From Gaiella sp. (GTDB lineage Bacteria > Actinomycetota > Thermoleophilia > Gaiellales > Gaiellaceae), in assembly GCA_027493885.1 (NCBI GenBank), contig JAOSJZ010000001.1, positions 1,426,001 through 1,490,000 on the forward strand: a DNA stretch of 64,000 bases, written 5' to 3'. Shown here in pieces: positions 54,023 through 62,461 of this stretch (position 1 is its first letter; each line of letters begins with the position of its first letter). A program made the translations under genes and the position numbers. The notes beneath the pieces are model-generated. The model saw nothing but the letters and a program-made list of their open reading frames with translations. It was not told the DNA's origin and did not search any database.

Positions 54023-56287
54023 GTGGCGAGAGCCATGGCTGAGGCTCGGGCGGCGCCTCCTCCGGCGAGCGCACAGACGACTCGGCCGGTGCCGCCACTC
54101 CGGTACTCGAAGGTTCGCGCACCCCGCCACGAGCATGCCGTCGAGCGGCCACGGCTGCTGCGGCAACTCACTTCCGCGAGCGATGCCCCGATCGTCCTGA
54201 TCTCGGCCGCGGGTGGCTACGGGAAGTCGACGCTCGCGGCCCAGTGGGCTGCGGGCTGCGGTCGTCCGGCCACGTGGATCAACCTCGACCACGGGCACAA
54301 CGACCCGATCGTGTTCCTCAGCGACTTCGCGCATGCCCTCGATCTGCTCGACCCGGTCGCCCCGGAGCTCTTCGACGAGCTCTCGACCATGGCGCCGCGG
54401 GTCGAGGAGGTCGTGCTCCCCGCACTGGCGACCGAGCTCGCCCGCCTCGCCCCGCTGGAGCTGATTCTCGACGACGTACACGAGCTGAGCGGGCAGCACA
54501 GCCTCGCGCTTCTCGAGTCCCTTCTCGGCGAGATTCCTGCGGGCTCGCAGGTCGTGCTCGTATCGCGCAGAGACCCCGAGCTCCCCTTGGCGCGCCGACG
54601 CGCCGCGGGCGACCTGGTCGAGCTCCGCGCCGAGCACCTCACGTTCGACGCTCGCGAGGCGAGGGCACTCACGACGCTGAGCGGTGCAGATCTCTCCGAG
54701 CCGTCGCTGGAGCGTCTTCGGGAGCGAACGGAGGGATGGCCGGCCGGCATGGTGCTCGCCCTGCAAGCGCTCCGCGGGTCCGCATCGGGCGACGGCGTCC
54801 TCGAGCGGATCAGCGGTCCGCAGCGGGCGATCGCCGACTACTTCGCCGAGGTGATCGTCGCCGAGGCCACCGAGGAGCGGCAGCGGTTCCTGCTCGCAAC
54901 CTCCGTGCTCCGACGGATGTCCGCGCCCCTGTGCGACGCCGTCCTCGGAACGACCGGTTCCAGGGACGAGCTGCTCGAGCTCGAGCGCTCGAACTCGTTC
55001 CTGATACCGCTCGACGACCAGCGCGGCTGGTACCGCTACCACCACCTCTTCGGCGAGCTCCTCCGCGCCGAGCTCGACCGGTCGCACCCGGAACTCGCGG
55101 CGACGTATCTGGCCCGCGCAGCCGAGTGGCACGAGCGAGACGGCGGCGACCCGGAGGAGGCCTTCCGCTGCGCACGCGAGTGCGGCGACTTCGCGCAGGC
55201 GGGAAGGGTCGCGGCGACAGTCGCGGACACCATGGTGAACCGCGGCCAGGTCGAGACGCTACGCCTCTGGCTCGAGGCGTGCAGCGACGACGAGATCGCG
55301 TCCGACCCCCAGCTCGCGATCGTGGCGGGCTGGACCGAGCTGCTCCTTGGCGGCGCGGACCGAGTGGACCGAGCTCAGCGCTTCATCAACGCCGCTGAGC
55401 AGGGCGAGCTCGACGTGCCCTGCGCGGCCGGAGCAACCTCTGTCCGCTCGTGGCTGGCGATTCTCCGCGGGACCCTGGCCCCGCACGGGATCCACCAGAT
55501 GCTCGACGACGCTCGATCCGCGTACGCAACAGAACAAGCTGCCGGCTCGCCCTGGACGAAGGACTGCTGCCTCTCCATCGGCACGGCGTACGTCCTGCTC
55601 GGCGACACCGAGCAGGCGATCGGCTGGCTGCAACGGGCGGTGTTGCTCTTCCCCGGTCCCGAGCTCGCCGCAGACCGCGCCTTCGTGCTCGCCTATCTCG
55701 CTTTCGCCGCCGCGGACGCCGGCCGCTGGGCCGACGCCCGCAAGTGGGCCAGAGAGGGGAGGGCGGACAGCGCCGAGCACCACCTCGATCACACCATCCA
55801 GGCGGTCCCCGGACTCCTGGTTCATGCACTCGTGCTCGCCCATGACGGCGACACGGCCCGAGCGGCGCTCGAACTCGATCACATCAGTGAAACGGTCTCG
55901 CCCATGTGGGGCGTGCATTGGTTCGATGCGGACATCAACGTGCGCTGGGGGAACCTCAGCCTCGACCTCGGCGACCGCGTGGCCGCGGGGGAGCATGCCG
56001 ACCTCGCACGAGCCGCGTTGCACGACTACCCAGATCCGGGAACGCTCCCGGCGCGGCTCGCCGAGCTCGATGCGAGGATCGCTCGCGCGGACGATCTTCA
56101 CCTCACGGCCGCCGAGCTTCGGATACTCCCTTTCCTCCCGACCCACCTGTCCGTGAAGGAGATTGCAGGGCGCCTCCATCTGTCTCGCGCAACCGTGAAG
56201 ACGCACGTGTCGTCGATCTACAACAAGCTCGGCGTCTCGACGCGATCGGAGGCCGTCGAGAGGATGGAGCAATTCGGCATGCACTAG
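54023..56287 (+). CDS. LAL-type (MalT-like) LuxR-family regulator
   Basis: 754 aa. Walker A SAAGGYGKSTLAAQW near residues 61-75, Walker B LILDDVHEL, sensor segment VVLVSRRDPELPL and winged-helix LRRMSAPLCDAVLG. A TPR-like central region follows (WLQRAVLLFPGPELAADRAF), with C-terminal LuxR HTH (LTAAELRILPFLPTHLSVKE, IAGRLHLSRATVKTHVSSIY). MalT-type proteins are ligand-responsive activators that oligomerise on repeated DNA sites. Divergent from the arylsulfatase over a gap carrying site C. GTG start at 54023. Its ligand is not known; a sulfated compound is inference from context. Confidence 0.9.
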   Translation: MARAMAEARAAPPPASAQTTRPVPPLRYSKVRAPRHEHAVERPRLLRQLTSASDAPIVLISAAGGYGKSTLAAQWAAGCGRPATWINLDHGHNDPIVFLSDFAHALDLLDPVAPELFDELSTMAPRVEEVVLPALATELARLAPLELILDDVHELSGQHSLALLESLLGEIPAGSQVVLVSRRDPELPLARRRAAGDLVELRAEHLTFDAREARALTTLSGADLSEPSLERLRERTEGWPAGMVLALQALRGSASGDGVLERISGPQRAIADYFAEVIVAEATEERQRFLLATSVLRRMSAPLCDAVLGTTGSRDELLELERSNSFLIPLDDQRGWYRYHHLFGELLRAELDRSHPELAATYLARAAEWHERDGGDPEEAFRCARECGDFAQAGRVAATVADTMVNRGQVETLRLWLEACSDDEIASDPQLAIVAGWTELLLGGADRVDRAQRFINAAEQGELDVPCAAGATSVRSWLAILRGTLAPHGIHQMLDDARSAYATEQAAGSPWTKDCCLSIGTAYVLLGDTEQAIGWLQRAVLLFPGPELAADRAFVLAYLAFAAADAGRWADARKWAREGRADSAEHHLDHTIQAVPGLLVHALVLAHDGDTARAALELDHISETVSPMWGVHWFDADINVRWGNLSLDLGDRVAAGEHADLARAALHDYPDPGTLPARLAELDARIARADDLHLTAAELRILPFLPTHLSVKEIAGRLHLSRATVKTHVSSIYNKLGVSTRSEAVERMEQFGMH

Positions 56288-56332
56288 CGAGCACGGTGCG
56301 AGAGCACGGCACGGACGTGCAATCCGCATCGG

Positions 56333-58087
56333 TCAGCGCCCACTGTCCGACCCTGCCGCCTCGAAGGCCGCGACGGCGGCCTGCACGGTGGGGAACAGGC
56401 GGTCGCGCCCGATCCGACTAGCGAGGCCAGTGTCTTCGAGAATCGTGCGCTGGCGTGCCTTCAGGCGTGCCAGACAGAGGACGACGCCGCGTTCTTCGAG
56501 CTCGTCGACGAGCCGAGCCAGCACGTCGATCGCCGTCGAGTCGAGGTACGTCCACGCCTCGGCGTTGAGCACTAGCCACGTGACGTCTTCGGCGGCATCG
56601 ACGACGGCCAAGACGCGCTCTCGGAGATACGTGGCGTTGACGAAGAACGGCGGCGCGTCGAAGCGGTACACGAGCAGCCCGGGCACCGTCTCGGCACGTC
56701 CCCAGCGTGCGATGTCGTGGTAGCCGTCGACGTCCTCGACCCGGCCGAGCACGGCGTCGTGCGGCCGCGCGGCACGGTAGAGGAACACGCCGATCGAGAG
56801 CGCGATCGCGACCACGACACCGCCCACGACGCCGAAGACGAGCACGCCGCCGAAAGCGACCAGCGCAAGCGCGACCTCTTCCCCGCGGACGCGTCGAAGA
56901 CGCCAGATCGAGCGAACGTTGATCAGGCCAGCCGCTGCGACCACGATGATCACCCCGAGCGCCGCGGTCGGAAGCGGCTCGATCAGCGGCATCGCGAAGA
57001 GCAGGAAGAGGCCGACCACTCCCGCAGCAACGACGACCGCGGCCTGCGACCTCGCACCGGTGGAGTCGTTGACCGCGGACCGGGAATTGGACGAGGAGAC
57101 CGGAAACGCGCCCGTCAGACCTCCGACGAGGTTGGCGCCGCCGACCGCGGTCAGCTCGCGGTTGGCGTCCACCTCGTACCCGTGCTTCTGGGCGAAGGTG
57201 CGTACGGTGGCGGTCAGGTCGGCGAAGGCGATGAGCGAGAACGCCGCCGCCGGAAGCACGAGCTCGAGGAAATCGCTTGCTCCGACCCCCGGCAGCCCGA
57301 ACGAGGGGAGGCCGCCCGATACCTTCCCGACGACTGCGATCCCATGATCCTCCAGGTCGACGAGCGCTGCGATCACGAGCGCGAGCGCGAGCACGACGAG
57401 CGACGGAGGCACCGACGGAACGAAGCGCCGAACGGCGATCGCGCCCGTTAGCAGCGCAGCGCTCAACAGCACAGTGGGCCGGTTCGCGTCGCCCAGCTCC
57501 GACAGCACCTCCCAGACCACGGCGAAGAAGTCGCTCACCTCCACGCTGATCCCGAGGAGCTTCCCGAGTTGGGACGAGATCACGATCAACGCGACGCCGT
57601 TGATGTACCCGAGCAGTACGGGCTTCCCGAAGAAGTCCGCGACGAACCCCATCCGAAGCGCCCCGGCCAGGAACAGGAGCAGCCCCATCGCGAGCGCCAG
57701 TGCGGCGGCGAGCGCGACGTACTGCGCCGGGTCCACCTCACCTCCGGCCGTCGCCAGCGGAGCGACCGTCACCGCGGTCAGCGCCGCGAGCGTGGAGTCG
57801 GGCCCGATCACGTGCTGGCGCGACGTCCCCAGCAGCCCATAGACGGCGAGCGGCAGGAACGTCCCATATAGGCCATAGACGACGGGCATTCCGGCAAGCT
57901 CCGCCATCGCCAGCGACGACGGCACCGCCACCGCCCCCACCGTGACACCTGCGACGAGATCCGAGCGGAGATACGTGCGCGGGTAGCGCAGCAGCGTCGC
58001 GAGCCCGGGCGCAGCCTCGGCCAGCGACCGTGGAGCAAGCGCATGCAGGTACGCAGCCAACGCAGACGTGATCCCGCTGTCCGTCAC
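56333..58087 (-). CDS. SulP-family anion (sulfate) transporter with STAS domain
   Basis: 584 aa. SulP signature region RSDLVAGVTVGAVAVPSSLA, YGLYGTFLPLAVYGLLGTSR, GPDSTLAALTA and NLVGGLTGAFPVSSSNSRSAVND, about twelve TM helices, then a cytoplasmic STAS domain from about residue 455 (FFVNATYLRERVLAVVDAA, LVLNAEAWTYLDSTAIDVLA). Probably imports sulfate or a related anion; bicarbonate and dicarboxylates are alternatives for the family. Convergent with the LAL gene, divergent from the maturase gene. No palindrome copy in its upstream region. Confidence 0.9.
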   Translation of the reverse strand: MTDSGITSALAAYLHALAPRSLAEAAPGLATLLRYPRTYLRSDLVAGVTVGAVAVPSSLAMAELAGMPVVYGLYGTFLPLAVYGLLGTSRQHVIGPDSTLAALTAVTVAPLATAGGEVDPAQYVALAAALALAMGLLLFLAGALRMGFVADFFGKPVLLGYINGVALIVISSQLGKLLGISVEVSDFFAVVWEVLSELGDANRPTVLLSAALLTGAIAVRRFVPSVPPSLVVLALALVIAALVDLEDHGIAVVGKVSGGLPSFGLPGVGASDFLELVLPAAAFSLIAFADLTATVRTFAQKHGYEVDANRELTAVGGANLVGGLTGAFPVSSSNSRSAVNDSTGARSQAAVVVAAGVVGLFLLFAMPLIEPLPTAALGVIIVVAAAGLINVRSIWRLRRVRGEEVALALVAFGGVLVFGVVGGVVVAIALSIGVFLYRAARPHDAVLGRVEDVDGYHDIARWGRAETVPGLLVYRFDAPPFFVNATYLRERVLAVVDAAEDVTWLVLNAEAWTYLDSTAIDVLARLVDELEERGVVLCLARLKARQRTILEDTGLASRIGRDRLFPTVQAAVAAFEAAGSDSGR

Positions 58088-58203
58088 GTCATCGACCTTC
58101 GCGCTGCGAGTGCCTGTCCATGCCTACGCCTCGCCCATCTCACCCTGACCTCGGACGCCGAGCGCGGGCCGTTCGCGCTGAGCGCGTGTGCGACACTCGC
58201 CCG

Positions 58204-59172
58204 GTGACGGCGACTCGGTTCGAGCCGGCCTCGCCCGGGCCGTCCCCCGCCCCGGGGATGCGCTGGGTCCCTGACGGGACGTTCCTGATGGGCTCGGAGG
58301 ACTTTTATCCCGAGGAGCGGCCCGTGCATCGCGTCGAGGTCGACGGGTTCTGGATGGACGAGGCGCCGGTGACGGCGGCTGAGTTTCGCCGCTTCGTGCG
58401 CGAGACCGGGTACGTCACCGTCGCCGAGCGCCCGCTCGACCCAGAGGACTATCCCGGTGCAGACCCGGAGCTGCTCGTCCCCGGCTCGCTCGTGTTCCGG
58501 AAGACGGCCGGCCCGGTGAACCTGGACGACTTCCGCAACTGGTGGGAGTACGTGCCCGGTGCGTACTGGAAACGCCCGAGCGGGCCGAAGACCTCGATCA
58601 ACGGTCGCGATCGCTATCCGGTCGTGCACGTCGCCTACGAGGACGCCGAGGCCTATGCGGCCTGGGCCGGGAAGGAGCTCCCGACCGAGGCCGAGTGGGA
58701 GCGCGCCGCTCGCGGCGGCCTCGAGGGCGCTCCGTTTGCATGGGGCAGCGAACACTTCCCGCACGGAAAGCCGGCCGCCAACACCTGGCAGGGCGAGTTC
58801 CCCTGGCAGAACCTGCGCCTCGACGGCCACGAGGGCACGTCCCCGGTGAAGAGCTTCCCACCGAACGGCTACGGCCTTTTCGACGTCTGCGGCAACGTCT
58901 GGGAGTGGACGAGCGACTGGTTCACGCCGCGGCACGCAGACGAGGTCCAGTCGCCGTGCTGCGTGCCGCGTAACCCGCGCGTGACCTCACACGACCCGAG
59001 CAACGCGACCGGCCAGCCGGGTGAGCACGTCCCGCGCAAGGTCATCAAGGGCGGCTCGCACCTGTGCGCGCCGAATTACTGCCTGCGCTACAGGCCAGCC
59101 GCACGCCAGGGCGAGGCCCTCGACACCTCGACCGGCCACATCGGTTTTCGCTGCATCGCGCGCGCGCACTGA
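58204..59172 (+). CDS. Formylglycine-generating enzyme (SUMF1 family)
   Basis: 322 aa from the GTG at 58204; an ATG at 58120 would add 28 residues of non-conserved sequence. FGE-sulfatase fold: MRWVPDGTFLMGSEDFYPEE, PVHRVEVDGFWMDEAPVT, RYPVVHVAYEDAEAYAAWAG, LPTEAEWERAARGG and GLFDVCGNVWEWTSDWF. The catalytic copper-binding pair is present as C-x4-C in SHLCAPNYCLRYRPAARQ, so it is a true formylglycine maturase and not a catalytically different SUMF relative. It should activate the Cys94 arylsulfatase encoded nearby. Confidence 0.92.
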   Translation: MTATRFEPASPGPSPAPGMRWVPDGTFLMGSEDFYPEERPVHRVEVDGFWMDEAPVTAAEFRRFVRETGYVTVAERPLDPEDYPGADPELLVPGSLVFRKTAGPVNLDDFRNWWEYVPGAYWKRPSGPKTSINGRDRYPVVHVAYEDAEAYAAWAGKELPTEAEWERAARGGLEGAPFAWGSEHFPHGKPAANTWQGEFPWQNLRLDGHEGTSPVKSFPPNGYGLFDVCGNVWEWTSDWFTPRHADEVQSPCCVPRNPRVTSHDPSNATGQPGEHVPRKVIKGGSHLCAPNYCLRYRPAARQGEALDTSTGHIGFRCIARAH

Positions 59173-59231
59173 CCTCGTTCGAGAGCGATGCGCCCAGCCG
59201 TGGGCCGAGCGAGCGTATGTCGTCCGTGCCC

Positions 59232-59561
59232 CTATGTCGTCCTCGCCGCCTCGAGGTCGGCGATCTCGAGCTCCATCTCGAGCGCCTCGACGATCTTCCC
59301 CGTCGCAGATGCGATGCGCGCGGTGCCGACGATCGGGGCGATCGCGGCCAGAACGCCGCGAATCCTGTCGGGGTCGATCTCGAACTCGCTCGCAGCCTCG
59401 AGATTGAGGAGGTACGAAACCGCCGGTGCGTCGACCGCCACGAGCGCTGCGATTCGGGCAAGGACGAGCGCCTCGGGGTCGAGGCTCGACGCCCCGATCG
59501 AATCCGCGGTCATGCTCGCGAGTAGGTCGAGCACGGGAGTGTCGTTCGTTGACTCGGGCAT
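59232..59561 (-). CDS. Carboxymuconolactone-decarboxylase-like protein lacking Cys
   Basis: 109 aa all-helical protein with the AhpD/CMD pattern LDPEALVLARIAALVAVDAP ... AIAPIVGTARIASATGKIVEALEMELEIADL. The C-x-x-C peroxidase/thiol site of AhpD is absent, as in a widespread actinobacterial subgroup of unknown role. ATG at 59561; site D is 70 nt upstream. It converges with the FGE gene. Confidence 0.7.
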   Translation of the reverse strand: MPESTNDTPVLDLLASMTADSIGASSLDPEALVLARIAALVAVDAPAVSYLLNLEAASEFEIDPDRIRGVLAAIAPIVGTARIASATGKIVEALEMELEIADLEAARTT

Positions 59562-59631
59562 GGTGTTTCCTTTCGTCTCGCTTGCGTGCTCCCAAGAGCC
59601 TCCATCCTGGGCCTCCCGCGGCAAGACTCGC

Positions 59632-59650
59632 ATCGGCCACTTTGGCCGAA
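59632..59650. promoter_or_regulatory. Palindromic operator candidate, site D
   Basis: ATCGGCCACTTTGGCCGAA, the palindrome in the opposite orientation to A-C, in the divergent gap between the CMD-like gene (70 nt to its ATG) and the Sap/GAP-family gene (141 nt to its ATG). Confidence 0.8.
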
Positions 59651-59695
59651 GACGTGCCAGAGTCTTGCGTGAGAGTGTCGGAGCACGTCGTGGCG

Positions 59696-59770
59696 ATGCC
59701 ACGGAAGAACGGCAGCTCTGACGAGCTCCAACCGTTCGAGTCGTGGATCTCGATCAACGAGAAGGGATGA
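59696..59770 (+). CDS. 24-aa mini-ORF between site D and the GAP-family gene
   Basis: MPRKNGSSDELQPFESWISI then NEKG and TGA. It lies 45 nt after site D and 21 nt before the GAP-family gene. It might be a leader peptide; the Shine-Dalgarno is weak and there is no homology evidence. Confidence 0.2.
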   Translation: MPRKNGSSDELQPFESWISINEKG

Positions 59771-59791
59771 GCACACCAACCACCGTTGCGC

Positions 59792-60466
59792 ATGGGTGAG
59801 GCAATCGGCGACATGCTCCCGGCCGCCGTGGGCGTCGCGATCAGCCCGTTGCCCATCGTCGCCGTCGTGCTCATGCTCGTGACAGCACGCGGACGAGCGA
59901 ACGGGCCTGCGTTCCTCCTAGGCTGGATCGTTGGTGTGGCTGGCGCGGGCGCAATCCTGCTCGTCATCGCCAGTGGCGCGGACGCCCATGCCGAGGGTCA
60001 GCCGGCGGACTGGGTCAACTGGCTGAAGCTGATCCTCGGCCTCGGCCTCCTCGCCCTCGCCGCCACGCAATGGCGACGCCGCCCGCACGAGGGAGCAGAA
60101 GCGGCAACCCCGAGGTGGATGGGAAGCCTGGATGCATTCACCCCTGCCAAGGCGGGCGGCGCGGGCATCGTCCTTTCGGCCCTCAACCCCAAGAACCTGC
60201 TCCTCATCGTGGCCGGGATGGCCGCGATCGCCGAGACCGGGATCTCCGCCGGCGAGCAGACGGTCGCGCTCCTCGTCTTCACGGTCGTCGCGTCGATCGG
60301 CGTGGCGGCCCCGGTAGTCATCTACTTCGCCCTCGGCGAGCGCTCGGCCGACCTCCTCGATCGCCTAAAGACATGGATGACCCAGAACAACGCCGTGATC
60401 ATGGCTGTGCTACTGCTCGTCATCGGGGTGAAGCTGATCGGCGACGCGATCTCGGGCGTTGCCTGA
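59792..60466 (+). CDS. Sap/GAP-family membrane protein (LysE-like)
   Basis: 224 aa with six TM helices. AVGVAISPLPIVAVVLMLVT, GPAFLLGWIVGVAGAGAIL and GGAGIVLSALNPKNLLLIV match the GAP/Sap (sulfolipid-1-addressing protein) branch of the LysE-like superfamily, named for a mycobacterial protein needed to send sulfolipid precursors across the membrane. Here it may export a small or lipid substrate. ATG at 59792, divergent from the CMD-like gene, with site D between them. Confidence 0.75.
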   Translation: MGEAIGDMLPAAVGVAISPLPIVAVVLMLVTARGRANGPAFLLGWIVGVAGAGAILLVIASGADAHAEGQPADWVNWLKLILGLGLLALAATQWRRRPHEGAEAATPRWMGSLDAFTPAKAGGAGIVLSALNPKNLLLIVAGMAAIAETGISAGEQTVALLVFTVVASIGVAAPVVIYFALGERSADLLDRLKTWMTQNNAVIMAVLLLVIGVKLIGDAISGVA

Positions 60467-60844
60467 CGCCCATTCCGCGACCGAGAGGGTCGCTCCCTTT
60501 CAGGGAGGTGCTCCACGATCGAGGATGGGGAGAGGTTCTGGGGACAGGTCGGGGCGTCTTCGGGGTCGTTCAGGGAGCTTCGAGGAGGGGTGACGTAGGC
60601 ACAAGAAACGCGGTAGATGCAGGGAAGACGGCGCAGGGAGCCGATTCCTGAAGCCTGGAGGCCCCTTTATGGTAAGGAGGGCGCCGAAGCGCAACTGCAG
60701 AAGCCGTGCGACCGCACTCCTTGTTGGCGCAGTAGGCGACAATTTCTGTCATCACCGGGTCCACACAAGGACGACATTCGGCGGTCCTCTAGAGCCGGCA
60801 AATCGGCTTGGTTGAGCCAAAATCGGCTTGCCTAGAAGGCGCCC
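60467..60844. other. Gene-poor stretch at right edge of accessory block
   Basis: No convincing gene. A minus-strand frame opens MDPVMTEIVAYCANKECGRT, reminiscent of a small zinc-ribbon start, but then becomes low-complexity. It holds the right copy of the 16-bp direct repeat and, near 60815-60831, a reverse-oriented relative of the CAAGCC-ATTT-GGCTC sequence of the left edge. Confidence 0.45.
60747..60762 (+). repeat. Direct repeat TGTCATCACCGGGTCC, right copy
   Basis: Same orientation and sequence as 44336-44351, 82 nt from the fabI end. It marks the right limit of the accessory block. Confidence 0.6.
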
Positions 60845-61624
60845 CTACATCCCCATCGCGTGGTAGCCGGCGTCGACGTAGAGCGTCGTCCCGGTGACGT
60901 TGCGCGCGTCGTCGGAGAGGAGATATGCGGCGGCCGCGCCGCAGTCGGCGGCGTCGATCGCGCGGTGGAGCGGAGCCCGCTGCTCGAACATCTCCTCCAT
61001 CGTCGTGAACCCCGCGATCGAGCGCGCCGCGAGCGTCCGCACAGGGCCCGCCGAGATCGCGTTGACGCGGATCTGCTTCTGCCCCAGGTCCCAGGCGAGG
61101 TAGCGCATCGACGCGTCGAGCGTCGCCTTCGCGACGCCCATCACGTTGTAGTGCGGCACGGCGCGCACGCCGCCGAGGTAGGTCATCGTCACGATCGAGC
61201 CGCCGCCACGCGCCTCCATCAGCGGCTCGGCCCGCTTCGCGCAGGCGACGAGCGAGTAGGCGCTGATGTCGACCGCCAGCCAGAACCGGTCGCGGGGCGT
61301 GTCGGTGAACCGGCCCTCGAGGTCCTCGGCGGCCGCGAAGGCGACCGAGTGGACGAGGACGTCGAGCCCGCCGCCGAACGCGTCCGCGGTCTCGGCGAAG
61401 ACGCGGTCGAGGTCGTCGTCCGAGCGGACGTCGCACGGTGTCACGAGCCTCGTCTCGACCGTCGCGGCGAGGTCGCGCACGTTCTTCTCGATGCGCTCGC
61501 CCTGAAAGGTGAATGCAAGCTCGGCACCCTCGGCTGCGAGGCGCTCCGCGATCGCCCACGCGATCGAGCGCCGGTTGGCCACGCCGAGCACCAGCGCGTG
61601 CTTGCCCTCGAACCGTCCCGCCAC
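60845..61624 (-). CDS. fabI: Enoyl-ACP reductase (NADH) FabI
   Basis: 259 aa SDR enzyme completing each cycle of type II fatty acid synthesis. LVLGVANRRSIAWAIAERLA is the FabI-type nucleotide site; LVHSVAFA, the S-x-x-Y-L-type TYLGGVRAVPHYNVMGVAKATLDASMRYLA (Tyr and Lys of Y-x6-K) and NAISAGPVRTLAARSI follow the family order. GTG start. Divergent from the SDR gene. Confidence 0.95.
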   Translation of the reverse strand: MAGRFEGKHALVLGVANRRSIAWAIAERLAAEGAELAFTFQGERIEKNVRDLAATVETRLVTPCDVRSDDDLDRVFAETADAFGGGLDVLVHSVAFAAAEDLEGRFTDTPRDRFWLAVDISAYSLVACAKRAEPLMEARGGGSIVTMTYLGGVRAVPHYNVMGVAKATLDASMRYLAWDLGQKQIRVNAISAGPVRTLAARSIAGFTTMEEMFEQRAPLHRAIDAADCGAAAAYLLSDDARNVTGTTLYVDAGYHAMGM

Positions 61625-61673
61625 GGCGCGATCCTATGCGAACCCGCCGCCCGCGTTCACTACATTCCCCCGG

Positions 61674-62455
61674 ATGCCCGGAGAGAGGATCGCGATCGTC
61701 ACCGGCGCGTCGTCGGGGATCGGCGAGGCGACGGCCCGCCTGCTCGCGCAGAAGGGCTGGCGGTGCGTGCTCGTCGCCAGGCGGGAGGACCGGCTGCGCG
61801 CGCTCGCGGACGAGCTCGGCGGGGAGCTCGAGCTCTGCGACGTGGGCGAGCGCGAGGCGGTCGAGGCGCTGGCGGCGCGCGTGCTCGAGCGCCATCCCGC
61901 GATCCACCTGCTCGTCAACAACGCCGGCATGCCGGCGCGCGGGACGTTCCTCGCGGTCGACCCCGACCTCGTGCGGCGGGTGATCGAGGTGAACTACCTG
62001 GGGGCGTCTGGTGCACCCGGGCGCTACTCTCCGGGCTCCGCCAGGCGGCGGCGGACGGCGGCTCGCACGTCGTCAACGTCGTGTCCGTGGCGGGGACGGT
62101 CGCGTTCGCCCCCGCCGGGGCGTACGCCTCGTCCAAGCACGCACAGCTCGCCTTCTCGCGCTCGCTGGCAGCGGCGCTCCGTGGCAGCGGGATCTCTGTC
62201 CACGCGGTCATGCCGGGCTTCGTCGAGACCGAGGGCTTCCCGCAGAAAGGCGTCCTCCGCAGCCGGCTCCTGGGGCGGTTCGTGATCCAGCCGCCGCGGG
62301 TCGCGGAGGCGATCGTCGGCGCCGTCGAGAAGGGGAAGCGCGAGGTCACGGTGCCGTGGTTTCCGTACCGGCTCGTCTCGATCGCCCAGGTGCTGGCACC
62401 CGGGCTCGTCGCCCGCTTCTCGGGGATGTCGGACTACCGGCCCGGGTCGATCTGA
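61674..62455 (+). CDS. Short-chain dehydrogenase/reductase (frameshifted)
   Basis: Classical SDR of about 260 aa. IAIVTGASSGIGEATARLLA (TGxxxGIG), LCDVGERE, LLVNNAGMPARG (NNAG), then after a frame change SHVVNVVSVAGTVAFAPAGAYASSKHAQLAFSRSL (Ser and Y-x-x-x-K) and HAVMPGFVETEGF. Adding a G to the G5 run at 62000-62004 gives NYLGGVWCTRALL and one intact protein. Substrate unknown; the C-terminal KREVTVPWFPYRLV is typical of DltE/YqjQ-like enzymes. Confidence 0.88.
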
Positions 62456-62461
62456 CAGGCG

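Noticed and set aside
51479-55132. A 1217-codon frame extending the arylsulfatase upstream
   Set aside because: The extension is antisense to the LAL regulator; a Shine-Dalgarno and family similarity place the start at 53854.
60570-60764. 64-aa minus-strand frame starting MDPVMTEIVAYCANKECGR
   Set aside because: The first 20 residues resemble a small zinc-binding start, but the remainder is low-complexity with no second Cys pair; not supported as a gene.
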